DNA of 64,000 nucleotides from Streptomyces mangrovisoli. Lineage in GTDB: Bacteria > Actinomycetota > Actinomycetes > Streptomycetales > Streptomycetaceae. The notes beneath the pieces are model-generated. The model was not told the origin of the DNA, ran no database searches, and saw only the letters and a list, made by a program, of their open reading frames with translations. How positions within the stretch are numbered: position 1 is the first letter of the stretch; each line of letters starts with the position of its first letter. The position numbers and the translations under genes are program-made. Shown here in pieces: positions 1-7,469 of this stretch. The stretch covers positions 1 to 64,000 of the forward strand of contig NZ_LAVA02000003.1 of the NCBI RefSeq assembly GCF_000974985.2, read 5' to 3'.

Positions 1-1111
1 GGGCGGAGGCGGCCGAGGGGGCGGCGGCGCCGGTGGGGGGACGCGCGGGGGGCGGCGGAACGGGCGGCGCGGCGGTCGGGGCCGCGGGCTCCCCGGTGGC
101 GGACGGAGCGGCTGTGGGCGGACCGGGTTCGAGTGGACGGGCTTCGAGCGGACCGGCTTCGAGCGGACGGGCTTCGGGCGGCGGGCCGGGCCGGCCGGGT
201 CTCGTCGCGTCCGCCGCTTCGTTCGCTGTGCGGCTCGGTCCGTTCTCCCCGAACCCCTGGGGCAGCGGGCCCAGTTGGTCGAAGATCTCGATCCGCTCGT
301 CGTCCGGGCCCGGTTCCGGCAGCAGTTCCCGGGCCGCGGCCAGGGCCTTGCGCGCGCCCGTGGCCGTACGGAAACGGGCGTCCGGATCCGGTTGCAGGAG
401 CGTGGCCACGACCTCCCACAGCGGGGCGGGGATGCCCTTGGGCGGGCCCGGGGTGCCGTGTTCGGCGAAGTGCTGCACGAGCGCCTTGGCGTCGGGTCTC
501 GCGCCCTCCAGGAGGTAGAGCGCGACCAGTCCCGCCGCGAACAGGTCGGCGGGGAAGTCCGGTTCGGAGCCCAGTAGTTGTTCGGGGGCGAGGTAACCGG
601 GCGTGCCCACCACGAGGTTGGCCTCCGTCAGGCGCGGTTCGCCGAACCGCATGGCGATGCCGAAGTCGGAGACCCTGAGCCGCGGGCGGCCGCATCCGGT
701 GGCCTCCAGCAGCAGGTTGGCGGGTTTGATGTCGCGGTGCACCACGCCCTCGGCGTGCACCGCGGCCAGCCCCGACAGCAGCTGGTCGAGCAGGACGCAG
801 ACGAAGGAGGGCGGCAGGGGGCCGTAGTCCCCCACGAGATGGACCAGCGATCCGCCCGCCACCAGATCCATCGTGAAAAGGACCTGGTCGTCGTCGGCGG
901 CCCAGCTGGCGGGCGCGAGGACATGGGGATGGTCGATCCGCAGCGCCTGTTCGCGCACGAAGCGCAGCAGGGTGTGGGCGTCGCGCTGCTGGAGCACCTT
1001 GGCCGCCACATAGCGGCGCCGCCGGTGGTCCCAGACGCGCCATACGGCGCCGACGCCGCCGCGTCCGATCGGGTCGACCAGTTCGTACCGGCCGGCGAAT
1101 ACCTCACCCAT
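1..1111 (-). CDS. Serine/threonine protein kinase, C-terminal end outside the window
   Basis: Hanks-type Ser/Thr kinase read from ATG at 1111 leftward and still open at base 1, so at least 370 residues with the C-terminus missing. Visible motifs: glycine loop GRGGVG near residues 17-22, ATP-binding lysine K38 (VAAKVL), catalytic loop HRDIKPAN at 125-132, DFG at 149-151, and GTPGYLAPEQ before the activation-segment end. After about residue 270 the chain becomes a low-complexity Pro/Ala/Arg/Ser linker that includes short repeats reading PLEAGPLEARPLEP (around bases 130-180). Such a linker usually joins the kinase to a membrane segment or sensor domain, but that part is not in the window. An HTH gene ends 84 nt upstream on the same strand, so the two may be co-transcribed. 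Confidence 0.9.
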   Translation of the reverse strand, partial: MGEVFAGRYELVDPIGRGGVGAVWRVWDHRRRRYVAAKVLQQRDAHTLLRFVREQALRIDHPHVLAPASWAADDDQVLFTMDLVAGGSLVHLVGDYGPLPPSFVCVLLDQLLSGLAAVHAEGVVHRDIKPANLLLEATGCGRPRLRVSDFGIAMRFGEPRLTEANLVVGTPGYLAPEQLLGSEPDFPADLFAAGLVALYLLEGARPDAKALVQHFAEHGTPGPPKGIPAPLWEVVATLLQPDPDARFRTATGARKALAAARELLPEPGPDDERIEIFDQLGPLPQGFGENGPSRTANEAADATRPGRPGPPPEARPLEAGPLEARPLEPGPPTAAPSATGEPAAPTAAPPVPPPPARPPTGAAAPSAASA

Positions 1112-1195
1112 GCCCGTGCGTCGCTCCTCCCCTGTCCCCCCGGACACCGTGCGACCGGTCCGGCCGTCGACCCCCCGACGGCCGGACCGTACGCC

Positions 1196-1744
1196 TCAGT
1201 TCTGGTGGGACTGGTAGTGCGTGACCGCGTCCGAGGTGCGGCCGGCGCCGTAGACCCGGAGGAACTCTGCCAGTTCCGGATGGGTCGGGGCGAGGGTGTC
1301 CGCCGCGTCGATGATGTCTCCGGCGGCCGCCACCGAACGCAGCAGCGACTGGATCTCGCGGACCACCCGCTTGACCGTCGGCGCCCCCGAACTGTTCGTC
1401 GTCTGCGTGGCGTTGCTCAGCACCGAGCCCCCCTGGGACTTCTTGATCTCGTCCATGCGCTCCGTCGCCTCGGCCGCGCTGATGCTGCCGTCCGAGACCT
1501 GCCCCGCCAGGTCCTGGAGCAGCTGCACCCGCTGGACCACCGCGGGATTGCCGATCTTCGCCCGCTGGCCGCTCATCAGCTGCGACAGCATCGGTGCGGA
1601 GAGTCCGAGGACCCCCGCGAGACGAGCCTGGTTGAGACCGAGATCGTCTATGAGCTTACGGAAGAGCGCCCCCAACGGCTCTCCGTACCAGTTCCGCTGA
1701 AGCTCCCGCGCTCTAGCGGTCGCTTCCTGTTGTGCGGCGTCCAT
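1196..1744 (-). CDS. Helix-turn-helix DNA-binding protein
   Basis: Protein of 182 residues with a Cro/C1-type HTH at about residues 30-60 (LGLNQARLAGVLGLSAPMLS, then SGQRAKIGNP), followed by a helical tail of unknown role. I chose ATG at 1744 because GGGGAG lies 6 nt before it; an in-frame start at 1768 would add eight residues but has no better ribosome binding site. It lies just upstream of the truncated kinase gene on the same strand, which suggests a shared transcript and perhaps a kinase-linked regulator. Proteins of this type sit in this neighbourhood in other Streptomyces; targets are not evident from the sequence. Confidence 0.8.
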   Translation of the reverse strand: MDAAQQEATARARELQRNWYGEPLGALFRKLIDDLGLNQARLAGVLGLSAPMLSQLMSGQRAKIGNPAVVQRVQLLQDLAGQVSDGSISAAEATERMDEIKKSQGGSVLSNATQTTNSSGAPTVKRVVREIQSLLRSVAAAGDIIDAADTLAPTHPELAEFLRVYGAGRTSDAVTHYQSHQN

Positions 1745-1923
1745 TGCGTCTCCCCATCGCTTCCCCAAAACCGCGGTTCGCTGTAGCGAACCACGACGAG
1801 CATCTTACGGAGAGTGGTCGGTCACCGGGAGCCCCAACTTTTTGCGAGATCCGGGGGGTGACCCGGTACTCTGGACTGCGGCGCCCGACGAACCGTCCCG
1901 GTTCGCGTCGGACGCTTCTCCAC

Positions 1924-1996
1924 GGGGCCTTAGCTCAGTTGGTAGAGCGCTGTCTTTGCATGGCAGATGTCAGGGGTTCGACTCCCCTAGGCTCCA
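1924..1996 (+). tRNA. tRNA-Ala (anticodon TGC)
   Basis: A 73-nt cloverleaf: acceptor stem 1924-1930 with 1989-1995 and discriminator A1996; D arm TAGCTCAGTTGGTAGAGC; anticodon stem CTGTC/GGCAG with loop TTTGCAT, anticodon TGC at 1957-1959, reading GCA/GCG; T arm GGGGTTCGACTCCCC. No CCA is encoded (CA then T follows). A weak promoter candidate is TTGCGA (1842-1847) and TACTCT (1867-1872), spaced 19 nt. Confidence 0.97.
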
Positions 1997-2004
1997 CATC
2001 CCGG

Positions 2005-2040
2005 ACCGGTCAGGTGCCCAGCGGCGGCTGACCGGTTTTT
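2005..2040 (+). terminator. Rho-independent terminator of tRNA-Ala
   Basis: Perfect 9-bp stem ACCGGTCAG (2005-2013) / CTGACCGGT (2028-2036) running into a T tract (2036-2040). It starts nine bases after the tRNA ends. Confidence 0.8.
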
Positions 2041-2326
2041 CCATGCCCTGCGCGGTGACGTACGTCACCCGGTCGGGCGGGCAATCCGTTGCGGTTCTTT
2101 GCGCAAACGAAGTGACACGTGGTGGGCGCGTGCCGACCGGGCGGCCGGCGTGGCGGGCCCGGGGGCGGTATGCCCCGATGGCGACCCGTGTGTGAACTGG
2201 CCTGAAAGCGACGCAGTAACCGGAACACTGCACTCCGTCAGGGGTGTGGGGGTCGGTCCGCGTGGCCGGATTCGTTGCAAACGTCATTGCGAACGGCGGG
2301 CCGTGCCCAACGGCGCCCGCTGCCGG

Positions 2327-2342
2327 TGTTCCACGTGAAACA
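2327..2342. promoter_or_regulatory. parS: Candidate parS site (ParB binding)
   Basis: TGTTCCACGTGAAACA matches 15 of 16 bases of the Streptomyces parS palindrome TGTTTCACGTGAAACA. It lies in the gap between tRNA-Ala and the DUF5324 gene, next to that gene's terminator. ParB loads at such sites to organise origin-proximal DNA for segregation into spores. The assignment rests on sequence match only. Confidence 0.75.
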
Positions 2343-2387
2343 GCGCCGCGGGGCCCAGGACGTCAAGTCCTGGGCCCCGCGGCGCTG
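2341..2387 (-). terminator. Strong hairpin terminator after the DUF5324 gene
   Basis: Perfect 21-bp inverted repeat, 2341-2361 with 2367-2387, and a 5-nt loop GTCAA. It begins 21 bases beyond the stop codon of the leftward DUF5324 gene. There is no T tract, as is usual in Streptomyces. Apart from it, the tRNA terminator and the parS-like site, I see nothing recognisable between 2041 and 2408. Confidence 0.75.
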
Positions 2388-2408
2388 TCGGACGCGATCG
2401 GCGTCAGC

Positions 2409-3104
2409 TCATCGCTGGTCGTCGCGCTTGGCGGCCTCCTCGGCCTCCTTGGCCTGTACCTCCGGGTCGAGCACGGAGCCGCTGCCGTCGACCGAGCTCA
2501 GCCGGCCGGCCTCGGGCACCTCCGTCGCGGCGGGCGGTTCGACCAGCCAGTCCGGGTTGGCCTGCTTGTCCCACCACTTCCAGGCGGCGAAGGCACCGCC
2601 GGCGAGCAGGCCGACGCAGGCCAGCACCTTGGCGACCTTGCCTGCCCGGGCCCGGCGCCGGTGCTTGCGCAGCAGCTTCTCGATCTCCTCGGGGGTCACC
2701 TGGCCGCGCAGCGCCGCGACCGCGGCGACCGTCCTCGCGCTGGCCTCGTCGTACACGGGCCCGGCCGCGGCGACGGCCTGCTCGATCTTCGGGCGTGAAT
2801 AGTCGGCGGCCTGGCGAGCGGCCTTGCGGGTGCGCTCGACGGCCTCCTGCGCGGCCTGGTCGACCTTCGGCGGCACATGGGCGAGGGCCTGCTCCACGCG
2901 CGGCGCCACATAGGCGTCGTACTGGGTGCGGGCCTGCTCGGCCGCGAGTGACACTTTGGGTGCGAGCCGTACGCGGGCCTCGTTCGCGTAGTGCGCGGCC
3001 CGGTCCTTGGCCGTATCGGCGTAGGGCGCCACCACTTCCGCGGCGTGCAGCACGCTGTCCTTCGCCGAACCGGTCGCGGCGCGCACGCTGTCCATGCGGG
3101 TCAC
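2409..3104 (-). CDS. DUF5324 family membrane-anchored protein
   Basis: Protein of 231 residues, function unknown, matching the Streptomyces DUF5324 family. Residues 1-140 are rich in Ala, Lys, Arg and Glu with heptad-like helical repeats (TAKDRAAHYANEARVRLAPK). A basic stretch RKHRRRARAGK precedes one hydrophobic segment (VLACVGLLAGGAFAAW, about residues 160-176). An acidic, Glu/Lys-rich tail (KEAEEAAKRDDQR) ends the protein. The GTG start at 3104 is set by GGAGGAGGAA just upstream; an in-frame ATG three codons later is less well placed. It is transcribed away from ppiA and ends at the 2341-2387 hairpin. Confidence 0.85.
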   Translation of the reverse strand: MTRMDSVRAATGSAKDSVLHAAEVVAPYADTAKDRAAHYANEARVRLAPKVSLAAEQARTQYDAYVAPRVEQALAHVPPKVDQAAQEAVERTRKAARQAADYSRPKIEQAVAAAGPVYDEASARTVAAVAALRGQVTPEEIEKLLRKHRRRARAGKVAKVLACVGLLAGGAFAAWKWWDKQANPDWLVEPPAATEVPEAGRLSSVDGSGSVLDPEVQAKEAEEAAKRDDQR

Positions 3105-3481
3105 GGGTTCCTCCTCCTCGGTGGCGTACGGTATTTCGACTTTCCGCCCTTTTACGGATCATGCCTGTCGGGACGCTCCCAGGCATGTGAGGGCGGGCAT
3201 CCGGGTGGGCAGGTGCGGGTGGCTGCCGGCCCGGGGGACAGGGGTCAGGGACTGATCAACGGCCGTTCGAATCCAATAGCGGGTGAATACGGGGCAACAA
3301 GACCTTCTCGTCGACAATGCCACGGATCGTCGCCACACGCTCCCGTCCTAGGGCGACGCGACCGGTTTTCGCACGCAGTGCCCAGGAATTACGCCCGGAT
3401 GCCAGGGCCGACCGCCGGGTGTGGCGTAGCGTGCAAGGATCGAAGGACACGGGGGCAGAGGAAGACAAAGGAAGGCAGATC
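3105..3481. other. Divergent promoter region, no gene
   Basis: This 377-nt gap separates the leftward DUF5324 gene from rightward ppiA. It holds the GGAGGAGGAA ribosome binding site of the former (about 3107-3117), and GGAAGG just before the ppiA GTG. TAGCGT near 3426 is a possible -10 element for ppiA. I see no convincing coding region. Confidence 0.5.
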
Positions 3482-4009
3482 GTGGCCGAGCGGCTTTACG
3501 CCACCTTGAAGACGAACCATGGCGACATCGAGCTGCGGCTCTTCCCCGACCATGCGCCCAAGACGGTCAAGAACTTCGTGGAGCTCGCCCAGGGCGAGCG
3601 CGAGTGGAAGCACCCGGCCACCGGCGCGACCACCACCGACCGCCTCTACGACGGCACGGTCTTCCACCGCGTGATGAGCGGCTTCATGATCCAGGGCGGT
3701 GACCCGCTGGGCAACGGCATCGGGGGCCCCGGCTACGAGTTCGCCGACGAGTTCCACCCCGATCTGCGCTTCGACCGGCCCTATCTGCTCGCCATGGCCA
3801 ATGCGGGCCCGGGCACCAACGGCTCCCAGTTCTTCATCACCGTCGCGCCGACCGCGTGGCTGAACCGCAAGCACACCATCTTCGGCGAGGTCGTCGATCC
3901 GGCCGGGCAGAAGGTCGTCGACGCCATCTCCAACGTGGCGACCACCCGTGCCAACAACCGACCGGTCGACGACGTCGTCATCGAGTCCGTGGTCGTCGAG
4001 AAGCGCTGA
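3482..4009 (+). CDS. ppiA: Peptidyl-prolyl cis-trans isomerase, cyclophilin type
   Basis: Single-domain cyclophilin of 175 residues that catalyses cis-trans isomerisation of Xaa-Pro bonds. Family motifs are in order: FHRVMSGFMIQGGDP (catalytic Arg in FHRV, Gln in MIQGGD), MANAGPGTNGSQFFIT, and the WLNRKHTIFG segment that ends the active-site cleft. No signal peptide or membrane segment is present, so it should be cytoplasmic. The start is GTG at 3482 after GGAAGG; a longer in-frame version has no supporting ribosome binding site. Confidence 0.95.
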   Translation: MAERLYATLKTNHGDIELRLFPDHAPKTVKNFVELAQGEREWKHPATGATTTDRLYDGTVFHRVMSGFMIQGGDPLGNGIGGPGYEFADEFHPDLRFDRPYLLAMANAGPGTNGSQFFITVAPTAWLNRKHTIFGEVVDPAGQKVVDAISNVATTRANNRPVDDVVIESVVVEKR

Positions 4010-4124
4010 CCCGCGCCGGCCCGGGTCCGAGAGATCCAGGAGCCTCCCACGGGGAACCAAACGCCCTGCTCGTCCGTAAGGATGGGCGGGGCGTTTCATT
4101 CGGCACGACGACTTAGGGGAACTC

Positions 4125-5036
4125 ATGGACCAGGCGCCCGGTAATCCGCAGGGCCCGGAGGGCCAGGGCTCGGCGGACGCCCGGAGCACGCCCGTCTGCT
4201 ACCGCCATCCGGACCGTGAGACCGGCATCCGCTGCACCCGCTGCGAGCGCCCGATCTGCCCGGAGTGCATGGTCAGCGCGTCGGTCGGGTTCCAGTGCCC
4301 GGACTGTGTCCGCGGCGGGTCCGGCACCGGCACGTCGCCGACCGCGGCCCGGCCCCGGACGATCGCGGGCGGTACCGTCGCCGCCGACCCCCGCCTGGTG
4401 ACCAAGATCCTGATCGGCCTCAATCTGGCCCTCTTCCTGGTCCAGCAGGCCGTGGGCGACCACTTCACCGACCGGCTCGACCTGATCGGCCAGGCCTACG
4501 ACCCGACGCTCGGCTCGGTGCAGGGCATCGCGCAGGGCCAGGACTACCGGCTGCTGACCGCGATGTTCCTGCACGCGAGCGTCATCCACATCCTGTTCAA
4601 CATGCTCAGCCTGTGGTGGATCGGCGGCCCGCTGGAGGCGGCCCTCGGACGGACCCGCTACCTCACGCTCTACATGGTGTCCGGCCTGGCCGGCAGCGCC
4701 CTCAGTTACCTGCTCGCCGCGCCGAATCAGCCCTCGCTCGGCGCCTCGGGAGCGATCTACGGGCTCTTCGGCGCGACTGCGGTGCTGATGCGGCGGCTTA
4801 ACTACGACCTGCGACCCGTCCTCGCCCTGCTGGTCATCAACCTGATCTTCACCTTCCGCGCGAGTGGCATCGCCTGGCAGGCGCATGTCGGCGGCCTGAT
4901 CGCCGGGGTCGCTTGCGGCTACGCCATGGTCCACGCCCCCCGAAAGAACCGGAACCTCATCCAGTACGGCACCTGCGCGCTGGTCCTGGTGGCGGTCGTC
5001 GTCATGACTCTGGTGAGGAACGGCCAGCTCACCTGA
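4125..5036 (+). CDS. Rhomboid-family intramembrane serine protease with N-terminal zinc-binding motif
   Basis: Protein of 303 residues. The N-terminus carries a B-box-like zinc site (CYRHPDRE, CTRCERPICPEC, CPDC, about residues 25-65) and then about six membrane segments. Rhomboid motifs: HASVIHILFNMLSLWWIGG in the L1/TM2 region, GASGAIYGLFG carrying the nucleophilic serine, and a histidine in QAHVGGLIAG as its partner. It should cleave transmembrane substrates within the bilayer; substrates are unknown. ATG 4125 lies after AGGGGAA. A zinc domain in front of the rhomboid core is common in actinobacterial members. Confidence 0.92.
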   Translation: MDQAPGNPQGPEGQGSADARSTPVCYRHPDRETGIRCTRCERPICPECMVSASVGFQCPDCVRGGSGTGTSPTAARPRTIAGGTVAADPRLVTKILIGLNLALFLVQQAVGDHFTDRLDLIGQAYDPTLGSVQGIAQGQDYRLLTAMFLHASVIHILFNMLSLWWIGGPLEAALGRTRYLTLYMVSGLAGSALSYLLAAPNQPSLGASGAIYGLFGATAVLMRRLNYDLRPVLALLVINLIFTFRASGIAWQAHVGGLIAGVACGYAMVHAPRKNRNLIQYGTCALVLVAVVVMTLVRNGQLT

Positions 5037-5043
5037 TCGCTGT

Positions 5044-5066
5044 GGGCCCCGCCCTCGGCGGGGCCC
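5044..5066 (+). terminator. Terminator after the rhomboid gene
   Basis: Perfect 10-bp stem GGGCCCCGCC / GGCGGGGCCC with loop CTC, eight bases after the rhomboid stop codon. Confidence 0.7.
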
Positions 5067-5090
5067 GGCGTCCACACCGATACCGGATCG

Positions 5091-5292
5091 TTGTCCACAG
5101 TCTGTCGCGGATCTTGTGCACGGTGTGCGGGAACAGCTGTGCCCCCTGTCACTGACCTGTGTTTGTGCAGGTCAGGCAGGGGGCGAACAGGTTTTCGGTT
5201 GCCGGTAGTTCCGTCGTACCGGCGTCAACGTCCGGTGAGTTATCCACAGATCGTCGTTCTTTTTCCCCACTGTGGAAAACGGCTGTGGATAA
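5091..5292. promoter_or_regulatory. Cluster of four DnaA-box-like nonamers
   Basis: Four DnaA-box-like sequences lie in 202 bp: TTGTCCACA (5091-5099, +), TTATCCACA (5240-5248, +), TGTGGAAAA (5271-5279, i.e. TTTTCCACA on minus) and TGTGGATAA (5284-5292, i.e. TTATCCACA on minus). TTGTCCACA is the Streptomyces consensus. The last three sit in opposed orientation within 53 bp. The gap lies between the convergent rhomboid and crgA genes, so it is not needed as a promoter for either. DnaA-box clusters outside oriC that titrate DnaA have been described in S. coelicolor; equivalence here is inferred. Confidence 0.65.
5141..5184. repeat. Nested hairpin inside the DnaA-box cluster
   Basis: Two stacked 8-bp stems: GCCCCCTG (5141-5148) with CAGGGGGC (5177-5184), and CTGACCTG (5152-5159) with CAGGTCAG (5168-5175), separated by a TCA/G internal loop and capped by an 8-nt loop. 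It could be a terminator for either convergent gene, or part of the DnaA-binding structure. Confidence 0.5.
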
Positions 5293-5339
5293 CTCGGTGG
5301 ATAGCCCTGGGCAGAGCTGGATTCACCGTGGGGCGGCCG

Positions 5340-5594
5340 TCACTTCCACTGGGTGGAGACGCCGAATCCCGCCGCGATGAATCCGAATCCGACCACGATG
5401 TTCCAGTTGTCCAGAGCGTCGATCGGCAGGGATCCGTCCGTCACATAGAAGACGACGATCCATGCCAGACCGATGACGAACATGGCCAGCATCACCGGCG
5501 CGACCCAGCTGCGATTGGTCAGCTTGATCTGCGCGGCCTGCTTGGTCGGCGGCGGCGTGTAGTCGGCCTTCTTGCGGATACGTGACTTCGGCAC
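5340..5594 (-). CDS. crgA: Cell division inhibitor CrgA
   Basis: Small membrane protein of 84 residues. It starts [16 protein letters not shown] (GTG 5594, preceded by AGGAGAG) and has two membrane segments, [20 protein letters not shown] and [15 protein letters not shown]. CrgA is specific to actinobacteria. In Streptomyces it inhibits or times FtsZ-ring formation during aerial-hypha septation, and in mycobacteria it binds FtsI and other divisome proteins. Its place beside the pknB-pbpA-rodA operon and DUF881 is the usual actinobacterial arrangement near the origin. The DnaA-box cluster lies downstream, not at its promoter. Confidence 0.95.
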   Translation of the reverse strand: MPKSRIRKKADYTPPPTKQAAQIKLTNRSWVAPVMLAMFVIGLAWIVVFYVTDGSLPIDALDNWNIVVGFGFIAAGFGVSTQWK

Positions 5595-5735
5595 GAGGGT
5601 CTCTCCTGTCGATGCGCTGCGTGGCCGCGCAGGGAACTTGACTGGCTCCGGGGCAGCGTACAAGGGGACACTGAGTGCTCCCCCGGGCGTCCGTTAGCGT
5701 AGTGCTTCCGTGGCGCCGAAGGAGATAAGGGTACG

Positions 5736-6515
5736 TTGAGCAATTCTGCCGACTCTCCCCGGGTGGAATCCACCCCTGACCGCACCCGACGCTTCCGGCC
5801 GGTGCGGGTGCTCACCGTGGGTGTCTTCGCGCTCGCAGGCCTCATCTTCTTCACGAGTTTCAATACGGCCAAGGGCACCGATATCCGCACGGACTCCTCC
5901 CTGCTGAAGCTCTCCGACCTCATCCAGGAGCGCAGCCGCAAGAACAAGGGCCTCGACGAGTCCAACGCGGCGCTGCGCGGTGACGTCGAGTCGTTCGCGG
6001 AGAGCGACGACGGCAGCACCAAAAGTGATGACGACAAGCTCGCCGGTCTGGAGAAGGAGGCCGGCACGGAGAAGCTCAAGGGCGAGGCCGTCACGGTCAC
6101 GCTCAACGACGCCCCGCCGAACGCCACCGCGAAGCTCCCCGGGTACCCGGACCCGCAGCCGGACTACCTCGTCATCCACCAGCAGGACCTCCAGGCCGTG
6201 GTGAACGCCCTGTGGAAGGGCGGCGCCAAGGGCATCAAGGTCATGGACCAGCGGCTCATCTCCACCAGCGCCGTGCGCTGCGTCGGGAACACCCTGATCC
6301 TCCAGGGCCGCGTCTACTCGCCGCCGTACAAGATCACCGCGGTGGGGGACCCCGAGACGCTCAAGCAGGCGCTCGCCGACGCGCCCGCGATCCAGAACTA
6401 CATGGTCTACGTCAACGTCTACGGCCTCGGCTGGAAAGTCACCGAGGACGGGACGGTGACTCTTCCCGGCTACTCGGGCACAGTGGATCTGCACTACGCG
6501 AAGCCAGCGAAATAG
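5736..6515 (+). CDS. DUF881 family membrane-anchored protein
   Basis: Protein of 259 residues. One N-terminal membrane segment (VLTVGVFALAGLIFFTSF, about residues 24-42) is followed by a charged helical stretch and a C-terminal DUF881 domain (about 120-255; VTVTLNDAP, DLQAVVNALWKGGAKGI, GLGWKV). This family sits beside crgA and divisome genes in actinobacteria and is usually predicted to be extracytoplasmic and involved in division, without proven activity. The start is TTG at 5736, spaced from GGAGAT; no ATG or GTG nearby fits better. It leads the run DUF881-sortase-small membrane protein-pabA-sortase-sortase. Confidence 0.88.
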   Translation: MSNSADSPRVESTPDRTRRFRPVRVLTVGVFALAGLIFFTSFNTAKGTDIRTDSSLLKLSDLIQERSRKNKGLDESNAALRGDVESFAESDDGSTKSDDDKLAGLEKEAGTEKLKGEAVTVTLNDAPPNATAKLPGYPDPQPDYLVIHQQDLQAVVNALWKGGAKGIKVMDQRLISTSAVRCVGNTLILQGRVYSPPYKITAVGDPETLKQALADAPAIQNYMVYVNVYGLGWKVTEDGTVTLPGYSGTVDLHYAKPAK

Positions 6516-6537
6516 GGCGTCCCCACAGGAGCTGCCG

Positions 6538-7254
6538 GTGCGGGTGATCGTCAGGACCGTCAGCGAGCTGTGCATCACCGTCGGCGCCGTCATGGTGCTG
6601 TTCGTGGCCTACGTGCTCTTCTGGACCGGGGTGCGGGCGGACGGCGTGATGCACGACCAGATCGACCAGCTGCACCGGCAGTGGTCGCAGTCGGCCGCGC
6701 ACCCCTCGGCCACCGCGTCGAAGGGCTCCGGCGGGTCCGGTGCCTCCGGCTCCCCGGCGAGTCCCGCGGCACCGGCGGCGTACCACTACGGCAAGCCCTT
6801 CGCGATCATGTACATCCCCCGGCTCGGTTTCACGTGGAACAAACCCGTCCTCGAGGGCACCGGCACCGATGTGCTGAAGAAGGGGCTCGCCCACTACGCG
6901 CGCACCGCACGCCTCGGTCAGGTGGGCAACTTCGCGGTGGCCGGCCACCGGCGCACCTACGGCGACCCGTTCAAGGATTTCCCCAGGCTGCGGCCGGGTG
7001 ACGCGATCGTCCTCACGGACGGGACGACCTGGTTCACGTATCGGATCGACAAAGGGCCCTACAAAACCGTCCCCAGCGACGTTGAGGTGATCAACCCTGT
7101 CCCACGTAAGTCCGGGTACACCCGTCCGGGCCGGTATCTCACGCTGACCACGTGCGATCCCGAATGGGGCCACAGCCACCGGCTGATCGTCTGGGCGCAT
7201 CTCGACTCCACACAGCCTGTGGAGGCAGGGAAACCGAGCGCCCTGCGCCGTTAG
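6538..7254 (+). CDS. Class E sortase (first of three)
   Basis: Protein of 238 residues anchored by an N-terminal membrane segment (about residues 10-30, TVGAVMVLFVAYVLFW). The extracellular sortase domain shows the catalytic triad: His in AGHRRTYGDPF, Cys in LTTCDPEW, Arg in HSHRLIVWA. Class E sortases of actinobacteria attach proteins with LAxTG-type signals (for example long chaplins) to peptidoglycan. GTG 6538 follows AGGAG. A Ser/Gly/Ala linker (about residues 55-80) separates anchor and catalytic domain. A parS-like sequence lies inside this gene. Confidence 0.9.
   Translation: MRVIVRTVSELCITVGAVMVLFVAYVLFWTGVRADGVMHDQIDQLHRQWSQSAAHPSATASKGSGGSGASGSPASPAAPAAYHYGKPFAIMYIPRLGFTWNKPVLEGTGTDVLKKGLAHYARTARLGQVGNFAVAGHRRTYGDPFKDFPRLRPGDAIVLTDGTTWFTYRIDKGPYKTVPSDVEVINPVPRKSGYTRPGRYLTLTTCDPEWGHSHRLIVWAHLDSTQPVEAGKPSALRR
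6826..6841. promoter_or_regulatory. Possible parS-like site within sortase gene
   Basis: GGTTTCACGTGGAACA matches 14 of 16 bases of TGTTTCACGTGAAACA, with the central TTTCACGTG intact. It encodes FTWN of the sortase, so coding constraint could explain it. Streptomyces parS sites are often intragenic near oriC. Confidence 0.4.
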
Positions 7255-7307
7255 TCTGGTGCCGGTACGGCGTGAGTCAGGTGCCGTGGTACGAGGGAAG
7301 GGACGGC

Positions 7308-7469
7308 ATGTACGGCTGGATCTGGCGGCATCTGCCGGGGAACGTGTGGATCAAGGCGCTCATTTCGCTGCTGCTGGTGCTGGCCGTGGTCTACGTCCTC
7401 TTCCAGTACGTGTTCCCGTGGGCCGAACCGCTGCTTCCCTTCAACGATGTGACGGTGGACAACCAGTGA
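7308..7469 (+). CDS. Small conserved membrane protein
   Basis: A 53-residue protein, MYGWIWRHLPGN then a single hydrophobic helix (ALISLLLVLAVVYVLFQYVF), ending FNDVTVDNQ. It starts at ATG 7308 after GAGGGAAGGGA, and its stop overlaps the pabA GTG by 4 nt (GTGA), so translation is probably coupled. Short proteins of this type are found at this position in Streptomyces sortase clusters. No function is known; it may assist the neighbouring sortases or membrane division proteins. Confidence 0.8.
   Translation: MYGWIWRHLPGNVWIKALISLLLVLAVVYVLFQYVFPWAEPLLPFNDVTVDNQ

Noticed and set aside
33..1786. Several long plus-strand open frames opposite the kinase and HTH genes
   Set aside because: They are Arg/Ala/Gly-rich products of the high-G+C third-position bias opposite real genes, with no motif, and the minus strand encodes clear kinase and HTH proteins.
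5091..5292. The replication origin oriC itself
   Set aside because: Only four boxes are present and no dnaA or dnaN gene flanks them; Streptomyces oriC has many more boxes between those genes.
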